A stretch of 64,000 bases of DNA from Aliiglaciecola sp. 3_MG-2023 (GTDB lineage Bacteria > Pseudomonadota > Gammaproteobacteria > Enterobacterales > Alteromonadaceae). The position numbers and the translations under genes were made by a program. The stretch covers positions 355,418-419,417 of the forward strand of contig NZ_JAUORV010000001.1 of the NCBI RefSeq assembly GCF_030548205.1. The letters are read 5' to 3'. The stretch's first letter is position 1. Each line of letters begins with the position of its first letter. Shown piece by piece: positions 33,845 through 40,653 of this stretch. Below the pieces are notes generated by a model. It did not search any database. It worked only from the letters and a program-made list of their open reading frames with translations, and was not told where the DNA came from.

Positions 33845-36421
33845 TTAAAAGTTATAAGCGAATTCAACGCCGTACTCTGCAAGGGCTGAGGGGTGTATAA
33901 AAGACCCACCAAATTCAGGCGCAGGAATGACTTCTTGTAAATATTCTTCGTCTGTGATGTTTTTGCCATAAATGGCCAATGTCCAGTTTTCAGCTTCAAG
34001 GGCAATACGCGCATTAATAGTGAAAAAGGAATCACGTTTAGCATTATCAAAATTTTGCGAATGCGGGCCCGGTGGAACACCGCCTCCTAAGGTTCCAAAG
34101 TAATCCCAAATGGTTGGGGTTTCTTCACCTTGCAAGGTATGGAAGTAGGTCTCTCCGGTATATTGATAATCCAACCGTGTGGTCACCCAAAAGTCCTCAT
34201 TTACTGGCTGCTCGTAACTAAAGCCTAAGGTATAAGTAGTATCAGGAGACTGCGGTGCTTTATTGCCAACGGTAATAGGACGACTGCGATTTTCTTTAAT
34301 TTCTGAATCAAGAAGACCCAAGCCCGCAAAGACTTTAAAGCTCTCGGTAACATCGGCTGTGACATCAAGTTCGAAGCCTTGGATTTCGAGTTCATCAATG
34401 GTGCTTACCGCACGTAATAAACCGAAAGGCCCGGCAAAGAATTCGAAAAATTGGTTATCCTCGACTTTGGTTTTGAATACCGCTGCATTCAACTTAACCT
34501 TGTTGTCTAAGAATTTAGATTTGATCCCTAACTCAATATTCGTCGTCACTTCTTTATCGTATTCATCGCTTACCAATAGTTGAGCATCTACTGCATCACC
34601 AGGATTGCCCGTACCCGAACTGTTAAACCAATAATCTAAGGTTGCTTGCGTACCCAAAGAGTTAAAACCACCACTTCTAAAACCGACACCATAGCTGGCA
34701 TAGGAATTAACATTGTCGGATAACTCGTAACTTAAGGTGACTTTGGGTTGAAATTGAGCAAACGAGCGGCTGCGATCCGGAATACCGTCTGGATTGTCTA
34801 CCAGACCTGGGTTAATAGGACCCACTTCGCCATCCACAATGGTATTAATATTTAGGCCTGAAGCACTGACATTAGGTACGTTGTTGGAAACGGTTCTATC
34901 TTCATAGTCGTAACGAAGGGCAACGGATAATTCCAGTTTTTCTGAAACATCGTATTCAATTTGACCAAATGCGGATAACACTGAGGTGTCGTAAGTATCA
35001 TCAAACAACAGATCCGTGGGATTAGGTCCTGTAGGCGGCACATAAGCTTGTTGTAAAAAGCCTTGTCCTTGATCAGCACCATAGGCCACCACGACATCAC
35101 GCTCGATTTCAGCGAAGTACACACCGGCGATCCAACGTAGATCAGCCGTATCGTTATCTGATGTAATTCTTAGTTCACCACTAAAATCAGATTGGCTGCG
35201 TTCTTGATATTGATATCCATCACAAGAAGTCGGTGTGTAAGGACCGTATACACCAGTGAATTCCACTCCCGGCGGAAAAATACCGAAAGGCGCAAAAAAC
35301 TCGCCAAATAAATCCGTTCGGTCTGCGCCTCCTAATGCTGTGGGTGTATTATTCAAGGTTTCACGGTCAGTTTGACACTGTGGCGTTAACTCATAACCAT
35401 AGAAGGATGCACTGGTACCGTCAGATAACAATGTTTCTTCCAAATCGTTGTAAGACAACACGCCAGTCACATCATAACCTTCTAAATCCCAATCTGCTTT
35501 TACTGAGAGTTCAGTGCTGTCTTGTTTATTTTCACCGGGGACATTAAATGCGAACACAAAATCATGCTCATTCACATCGGCGTTATAAGCAGGTTGATTA
35601 AAGTCTTCTACAAACGAAGGCAAGGCAAACACCGCATTAAAGTTAATTGCACCACCTTTGACACTTGACACACCCGCCCGCATATCCAGCGTCAGATCTT
35701 CAGTGGCATCCCACATTAGCCGGCCCTTGAGGGTGGTATCTTCTAGAAAATCCACTGAGTCTTCGCCAGTGAAATCATTTTGATAATGGCCATCTATAGT
35801 ATTGTAACTTGCCGTTAAACGCCCTCTGAGAGTCTCACTTAAGCCACCGCTAATGATCCCATTAATACGTTTGGCACCAGCATTTCCCACCGCGACTTTG
35901 ACACTGCCTTCTAGCTCGTCGCTGGGTAAAGTAGTGGTCACTAGAATTGCGCCAGCTACAGCGTTACGTCCGTACAGCGCTCCTTGCGGACCTTTAAGAA
36001 TTTCGATTTGGGCAATATCCAACAACTCACCGTTGAAACCATTAGGATTGGTCATCAACACCCCATCAACCACATAAGCGAAGGTTGATTCAGCGTCTCG
36101 GGTTGACACTATGCCGCGAATATTAACCTGTGTGTCACCTACGTTAGCGGTGTCGACAATATTCACGTTAGGTACCAGGGAAATAAAGTCACCTGGGCGT
36201 TCAATACCAGCCGTTTCAATATCTCTGGCCGACAATGCACTTACCGCAATAGGGACTTGTTGCAGGCTTTCTGGACGCTTACGAGAGATACTAATTAATT
36301 CAATTGACTCTTCCTCGGCTTGTGCTTCTTGGGCAAGGGCAGCGCCGGCAAAGGTAGTTGAACTCGTTAACAAAGATATCGCGATAGCATTTCCCAATTT
36401 ATTTCGGGTAAATCTAAGCAT
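33845..36421 (-). CDS. TonB-dependent outer-membrane receptor
   Basis: 858 residues. A signal peptide ends near ALAQ, a likely TonB box is IELISISRKR, the plug domain follows (VPIAVSALSARDIE.AG, NIRGI, GALYGRNAVAGAI), and the C-terminal beta barrel ends with EFAYNF, an aromatic terminus. It imports an unknown ligand using energy from TonB-ExbBD. Its start lies inside the last codons of the upstream regulator (8-bp overlap), so the two are translationally coupled. It is linked to catabolic genes rather than to iron genes, suggesting an organic substrate. Confidence 0.93.
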   Translation of the reverse strand: MLRFTRNKLGNAIAISLLTSSTTFAGAALAQEAQAEEESIELISISRKRPESLQQVPIAVSALSARDIETAGIERPGDFISLVPNVNIVDTANVGDTQVNIRGIVSTRDAESTFAYVVDGVLMTNPNGFNGELLDIAQIEILKGPQGALYGRNAVAGAILVTTTLPSDELEGSVKVAVGNAGAKRINGIISGGLSETLRGRLTASYNTIDGHYQNDFTGEDSVDFLEDTTLKGRLMWDATEDLTLDMRAGVSSVKGGAINFNAVFALPSFVEDFNQPAYNADVNEHDFVFAFNVPGENKQDSTELSVKADWDLEGYDVTGVLSYNDLEETLLSDGTSASFYGYELTPQCQTDRETLNNTPTALGGADRTDLFGEFFAPFGIFPPGVEFTGVYGPYTPTSCDGYQYQERSQSDFSGELRITSDNDTADLRWIAGVYFAEIERDVVVAYGADQGQGFLQQAYVPPTGPNPTDLLFDDTYDTSVLSAFGQIEYDVSEKLELSVALRYDYEDRTVSNNVPNVSASGLNINTIVDGEVGPINPGLVDNPDGIPDRSRSFAQFQPKVTLSYELSDNVNSYASYGVGFRSGGFNSLGTQATLDYWFNSSGTGNPGDAVDAQLLVSDEYDKEVTTNIELGIKSKFLDNKVKLNAAVFKTKVEDNQFFEFFAGPFGLLRAVSTIDELEIQGFELDVTADVTESFKVFAGLGLLDSEIKENRSRPITVGNKAPQSPDTTYTLGFSYEQPVNEDFWVTTRLDYQYTGETYFHTLQGEETPTIWDYFGTLGGGVPPGPHSQNFDNAKRDSFFTINARIALEAENWTLAIYGKNITDEEYLQEVIPAPEFGGSFIHPSALAEYGVEFAYNF

Positions 36422-38288
36422 GGTGTTTTCCCTCTTGGTTGTTGTTATTATTGCGTTTTAATCTGCGCCACAAAGTGGTTTGGCTAATACCTAAATACTG
36501 TGCTACCAACTCTTTATTGCCGTTAAACTTTGTCATCGCTTGATTCAGCAACTCCTGTTCATTCTTGGCAATGGCGCCAGTTTGTTCTACTGCTTTGGTT
36601 TCAAATAACTCAGGAGCTAAGTCGGTCAATAACTGGGAGATTCTTTTACTCGAAACGTCTTGAAAGGCAGAGCAATAAACCAGTAAACGTTCCACAATAT
36701 TTTCCAGCTCTCTAATATTTCCGGGCCAATCATAAGCTTTGAAAACCGGGGTTAATTGTTGGGTTAAACGTTGAATTACGTCATCCCCTAAACTGCCGAA
36801 ATTAAGGGCGGTTAATTTGTTCTGGGTGATATTTTCAATATCTTCTCGACGCTCTTTTAAAGAGGGAACGTTAATGCTTAAAACATTCAGCCGGTAATAC
36901 AAATCATCTCTGAATAGACCTTGTTTTACCTGAGTGGCCAATGGACGATTAGTGGCTGCAATCACCTTCAGATTTACTTTAAATTCTTTATGAGAGCCGA
37001 TAGGTCGATAGGTTTTTTCTTGGATAACGCGGAGCAATTTTGCTTGTTGCGGTAGGGTCAACTCGCCTACTTCATCTAAGAACAACACGCCATTTTCTGC
37101 TTCGTATAATAGGCCGTGTTTGCCTCCGCGCTTTGAACCAGTAAATGCACCTTCCACGTAACCAAACAACTCCCCTTCAAATAACTCACTGGGCATAGCC
37201 GCACAGTTAATGGCCACAAACCGGCCTTCAGCAAACTGACTTTTTTGATGAATACGTTTGGCTATCATTTCTTTGCCCGTACCCGACTCGCCAATGATCA
37301 ATACATGACTTGGTGAGTTCGCGTACAAATCTGTACGTTCAATCAAGTCTGTCATCAATTTGGATTTGTAAATTAGTGGTTGGTCTATGGTGGGCGCTTT
37401 CTTGGATGGAAATATTTGCGGTGTTTGCGCATAAAATTGGTACACATCAAACTGACTGTTAATCATCATGATGGTGTCTTTATGGAACCACCAGTCGGTC
37501 TCATTTAACCGACACTTGCCATCAGACACATCGGCAAACTGACTACTGTGTAACAAATCCAAAATTTCTTGTTTGTTATTCGAGTCAATGACAAATTCTG
37601 TTTTTGCCGCCCTATTCGAAGTTAGAACATCAGTATAGTTGTCGACCACTAGAATTGGCGTTTTAGAGTCTTCATCTAGCCATTTATGAATGGCTTTTGT
37701 GTGAATTGAATCCCGCTGTTTGCGACCTAAAACAACGGCTTCTTTCAACACTGTTCGACATGACTCTTTAGAATAAATTAGAAAGGATTTGATGTTGTCC
37801 TGAAACGCTAAACCGCACACCAGACTGGCCCCAACCACCACATTACTCGATGACAAATGAGCCAACTGATACATTTGCTTTGCATCTTCGGCAGTTTCGT
37901 ATTGATGAAAAGTAATATTTACTGAAGAGCTCTGATTCAATAGTTTAACTAAACTACTGTAATCATCGTAGGTAATAAGGTGGATATCTTGACTCACCTT
38001 AGACGCTTTTAATATGGCGCTAACAATATCTGATTCTGTCACAGGAATAGACATAACAGGTACATCTAAAGTGGTTTTTAAGTACGCCGAATTACTGCCT
38101 GCACTTATGACTAGGTCTGGTTTGAAAATGTGAATGTGGGTATTGGCTTCATGAATTGTGCCAATGATTGCATCCACCACCTTACATTCGGCGTGGTCTT
38201 CAAATTCTTCTAATACACTACTAACCAATTGGCTAAACTCTTTGTGACCAAAGATTAGAATGCGAATTTTTTGGCTTTGCTTGATCAA
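36414..38288 (-). CDS. PrpR-like sigma-54-dependent activator
   Basis: 624 residues with a TTG start. An N-terminal PrpR_N-like domain (about 8-185), which senses 2-methylcitrate in propionate regulators, is followed by a linker, a sigma-54 AAA+ domain (about 300-540) with Walker A GESGTGKE, LFLDEVGE, and GYVEGAFTGS, and a Fis-type helix-turn-helix at the C-terminus (ELVAQYLGISQTTLWRRLKR). The loop reads GAFTGS instead of GAFTGA. It has a sigma-54 promoter and repeated operator-like sites just upstream, so it probably activates its own operon. The inducer may be a hydroxy-di- or tricarboxylate intermediate. Confidence 0.92.
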   Translation of the reverse strand: MIKQSQKIRILIFGHKEFSQLVSSVLEEFEDHAECKVVDAIIGTIHEANTHIHIFKPDLVISAGSNSAYLKTTLDVPVMSIPVTESDIVSAILKASKVSQDIHLITYDDYSSLVKLLNQSSSVNITFHQYETAEDAKQMYQLAHLSSSNVVVGASLVCGLAFQDNIKSFLIYSKESCRTVLKEAVVLGRKQRDSIHTKAIHKWLDEDSKTPILVVDNYTDVLTSNRAAKTEFVIDSNNKQEILDLLHSSQFADVSDGKCRLNETDWWFHKDTIMMINSQFDVYQFYAQTPQIFPSKKAPTIDQPLIYKSKLMTDLIERTDLYANSPSHVLIIGESGTGKEMIAKRIHQKSQFAEGRFVAINCAAMPSELFEGELFGYVEGAFTGSKRGGKHGLLYEAENGVLFLDEVGELTLPQQAKLLRVIQEKTYRPIGSHKEFKVNLKVIAATNRPLATQVKQGLFRDDLYYRLNVLSINVPSLKERREDIENITQNKLTALNFGSLGDDVIQRLTQQLTPVFKAYDWPGNIRELENIVERLLVYCSAFQDVSSKRISQLLTDLAPELFETKAVEQTGAIAKNEQELLNQAMTKFNGNKELVAQYLGISQTTLWRRLKRNNNNNQEGKHHA

Positions 38289-38330
38289 TTTGTTGCAACC
38301 TGAAATTAAAAATTGTTAGCAAATTAACAT

Positions 38331-38346
38331 AGCACGGTTCATGCCA
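38331..38346 (-). promoter_or_regulatory. Sigma-54 promoter of the PrpR-like operon
   Basis: On the minus strand TGGCATGAACCGTGCT agrees with the consensus TGGCACGN4TTGCW at all but two of the defined positions and keeps the essential GG-N10-GC spacing. Transcription should start near 38320, 30 bases ahead of the regulator start codon. A sigma-54 promoter before a sigma-54 activator fits autoregulation. Confidence 0.75.
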
Positions 38347-38353
38347 AAAACAA

Positions 38354-38379
38354 TGAAATTTAAAAACACTTAAATTTCA
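38354..38379. promoter_or_regulatory. Inverted repeat next to the sigma-54 promoter
   Basis: TGAAATTTAA and TTAAATTTCA form a perfect 10-bp inverted repeat with a 6-nt spacer, immediately upstream of the -24 element. It may be an activator site or a bend/IHF-type region. Confidence 0.6.
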
Positions 38380-38419
38380 ACTATTTAGATCAATTTAAAA
38401 TTTCAGTTTCACGACAACC

Positions 38420-38474
38420 ATTTCAAAATGAAATAATAAACTCCAATTTGAAATAAAATCATTCATTTTGAAAT
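38420..38474. promoter_or_regulatory. Enhancer-like sites for the sigma-54 activator
   Basis: The palindrome ATTTCAAAATGAAAT lies at 38420-38434. Two direct copies of TTTGAAAT follow at 38447-38454 and 38467-38474, exactly 20 bp apart. The centre is about 105-150 bp from the predicted start site, the usual enhancer distance. They overlap the end of the VOC gene. Confidence 0.65.
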
Positions 38475-38864
38475 TTTGTTTTTTGATACCTCAGTCAATT
38501 GTAAAATAGCGCCAAATTGCTCATAAGGAGTGAGATCACAAATTGCCCAGTCTTGTAAACCCGTTCTTTTATCTGGGTTATACAGTTCAAGTTTTTGCAA
38601 AGTTTCATCAATGGATTCAGTAGCAAAAGAAAGCAAAAAAATCCCTTCACCTTTTTTCTGCAAAATCTCTGCAACCACTCCCTCTTTACTTACAGGTTGT
38701 ACTAAAACCAAAAAACTCTCACCGATACTAAAGCGCGCGGTTTTAACCAGTCGTTGAGGCAACGCTTCAATTACAGGTGATTGAGATAGCAAAGATTGGA
38801 AGTAGCTAACGGATTCATCTAAATTTGCCACTACAAAATTGATATGGTGAATATGAGTGAGCAA
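38463..38864 (-). CDS. VOC family protein, methylmalonyl-CoA-epimerase-like
   Basis: 133 residues made of two beta-alpha-beta-beta-beta modules. The order HHINFVVANLDESVSYFQ, LPQRLVKTARFSIG..FLVLVQPVS, EILQKKGEGIFLLSFATESIDETLQKL follows the methylmalonyl-CoA epimerase template, including the first His and a GEG in the middle. The second half lacks an obvious H-x-I metal ligand pair, so activity is uncertain. It is encoded immediately upstream and in the same direction as the PrpR-like operon, whose enhancer sites overlap its 3' end. It may act on a CoA intermediate of that pathway. Confidence 0.72.
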   Translation of the reverse strand: MLTHIHHINFVVANLDESVSYFQSLLSQSPVIEALPQRLVKTARFSIGESFLVLVQPVSKEGVVAEILQKKGEGIFLLSFATESIDETLQKLELYNPDKRTGLQDWAICDLTPYEQFGAILQLTEVSKNKISK

Positions 38865-38971
38865 TTGTCCCTCCTTACTAACAATTCGAAAAGGATTGCG
38901 AACTGATAATGTGGATCCTGCTTGAGTTAAAGGAAAAGTATGATTCTAAAACAATTTTTCGTTTATCTAAG

Positions 38972-39865
38972 CTATGCAAAACTTAATGAGCCAAGTTGTC
39001 TTTTTATTGCTTGTCTGAAAGAACGGCTCACTGGAATATCACGATCGTTTAATAGCTTAATGGATGCACTATGCCCTTGTTCTGAATATCCTACTGCCGC
39101 CTCTTCACTTACCCAGTAGGAACGATGGGTTTGAAAACCATTCTGACCTTGCATTTCAGCAATAGCATCTTTGAAACGAATGTAAATAAGCTCTTCTCTG
39201 TTTTGGAGTATTACTCGGGTGTAATGATCTTCAGCAATCAGTGCTAAAATATCACCAGGCTTAGACAAACGGTTGTGCAAACGAGGGCTTCGACTTTGTT
39301 TGAAATCGGAATGTTCGTCACTTAACTCAGTAGACAAGAGCCAGCTACGAAAACGTTGTACTTTTTTGCTGTCAGCAGAGTAGTTAAATCGACTCACTCC
39401 CAGCACAAATAGATAAAAATAATTAACAGATACCCATATACCAATACCCAGTGTCCAATTACTGATTGTCACAACGATATCTGTATAGCGCGAGGTACTC
39501 TTTAAAACTTGTCCTTCTTGAACATAGCCATCTACCAGAATATCTCTAACAATACTAACGGGTACCCAAAGCACAATTCCAAGGGCAAAGCCTGCTATTA
39601 GAATGGCAATAAAAGGGGCTTTAAACGGCTTTAAAACCAATGCAACTAACTTGCTACCAATGGCCAAAAACTGCCAAGACAATAGTGTGGAAATCAACCA
39701 ATAAACTAAGTGACCTTCAATACCTACTAAGGGTTCAGTGCCTGATTGTGAGAGTGCAAAAAACATCCCAAGGGCTAGTGGCACACCGAGATAAAAAGAA
39801 AGTACGGTTCTATCTCGTAAAGCTAAGGAAAAGGATTGCCAAGCTCGTTTTAATATAATTATCAC
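38972..39865 (-). CDS. Membrane-anchored LytTR transcription regulator
   Basis: 297 residues. Four hydrophobic segments occupy the first 170 residues, then a charged linker and a C-terminal LytTR DNA-binding domain (about 200-297) with ILALIAEDHYTRVIL, RFKDAIAEM, FQTHRSYWVSEEAA and DIPVSRSFRQAI. The domain order resembles the Alteromonadales membrane LytTR proteins without a receiver; the membrane part probably senses a ligand or membrane state. It diverges from a TonB-dependent receptor gene 788 bp away. Repeats with a 20-bp period in front of both genes suggest it binds there. Confidence 0.9.
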   Translation of the reverse strand: MIIILKRAWQSFSLALRDRTVLSFYLGVPLALGMFFALSQSGTEPLVGIEGHLVYWLISTLLSWQFLAIGSKLVALVLKPFKAPFIAILIAGFALGIVLWVPVSIVRDILVDGYVQEGQVLKSTSRYTDIVVTISNWTLGIGIWVSVNYFYLFVLGVSRFNYSADSKKVQRFRSWLLSTELSDEHSDFKQSRSPRLHNRLSKPGDILALIAEDHYTRVILQNREELIYIRFKDAIAEMQGQNGFQTHRSYWVSEEAAVGYSEQGHSASIKLLNDRDIPVSRSFRQAIKRQLGSLSFA

Positions 39866-39956
39866 TGAGTTCCCCTATTCTAGTGAGGCAAATTGCATCG
39901 TATTGGCAATTGCAGTCACTTATTTAACACCAATCTAAAGGGTAAAACACGCTTAA

Positions 39957-39987
39957 ATTTCGCGGAACGCGAATAGCATTCGCGAAA
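39957..39987. promoter_or_regulatory. Direct repeats upstream of the LytTR gene
   Basis: TTTCGCGGAA at 39958 and ATTCGCGAAA at 39978 are 20 bp apart. The outer ends also form an 8-bp inverted repeat, ATTTCGCG/CGCGAAAT. The site is about 95-120 bp upstream of the LytTR start codon. Confidence 0.5.
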
Positions 39988-40514
39988 TAAAGTATGTTCC
40001 TGAGGCTTGTTAATCAAGCAGAGGGTTACAAACGATTTCCTTATAAAACAACACAGATTTCTGTAATTCCATGACTTGTATAGCTGTCTATCTACTGTTA
40101 AACCTAAATACCCACCTTTTTATTTGGCCATTTAATTTTAGGTGTTATTTTTCTAGCAAATTCTACTAGTAATGAATGTAAGACAGTTTGCAGGCTTCGT
40201 GCCAGAAGTAAAAAAATAAAATTCCTATATAAAACAAACAAATGCAATAACTAGCTTTGTTAATCTCCACTAAATTTTTTCATATTGAACAATTTAATTT
40301 CACTTTGAATTTAAATAATCGGTTCATTTTTCCCATATATACACTAAGTCTATTAACTGAAAATAAATTTAATCGACCTATTTTAGCTATCACAAGCGGG
40401 CAGAAAGTGGTGACTATTGCAATCCTCTTATCACCCACTTACAATGATATATTGTTATATTTAAAATACTTAAATGGTAATTATTCGCGCCAAGATATTA
40501 AAATTTGACTGTCA

Positions 40515-40565
40515 ACTCACGAAGCGCCAATGGTATTCACGAAAAAACCAGTCCTTTTACGAAAA
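40515..40565. promoter_or_regulatory. Three direct repeats upstream of the TonB receptor
   Basis: CTCACGAAG, TTCACGAAA and TTTACGAAA carry the core ACGAA at 40519, 40539 and 40559, with an exact 20-bp period (about two helical turns). LytTR proteins typically bind direct repeats with a period of about 20-22 bp, and a LytTR gene is divergent from this promoter. Confidence 0.6.
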
Positions 40566-40653
40566 CTTAGTAGACCTGATCTTTTGGTATCCACATATTA
40601 GGTGTTCCAACATAACTGCCTAACACAACAATAAGAACATCAAGGGATAAACC

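Larger units (their letters stand above)
39866..40653. other. Divergent intergenic region with two repeat clusters
   Basis: No believable gene is present in 788 bp; an 83-codon ORF at 40257-40508 is AT-rich and lacks a ribosome site. Two clusters of TTC(A/G)CGAA direct repeats lie near the two divergent genes and are listed separately. A single ACAGTTTGC at 40183 also fits the published LytTR half-site pattern. Confidence 0.5.

Noticed and set aside
40257..40508. 83-codon plus-strand ORF in the LytTR/receptor intergenic region
   Set aside because: It is AT-rich, has no ribosome site, and no domain or signal can be seen; it fits a chance ORF.
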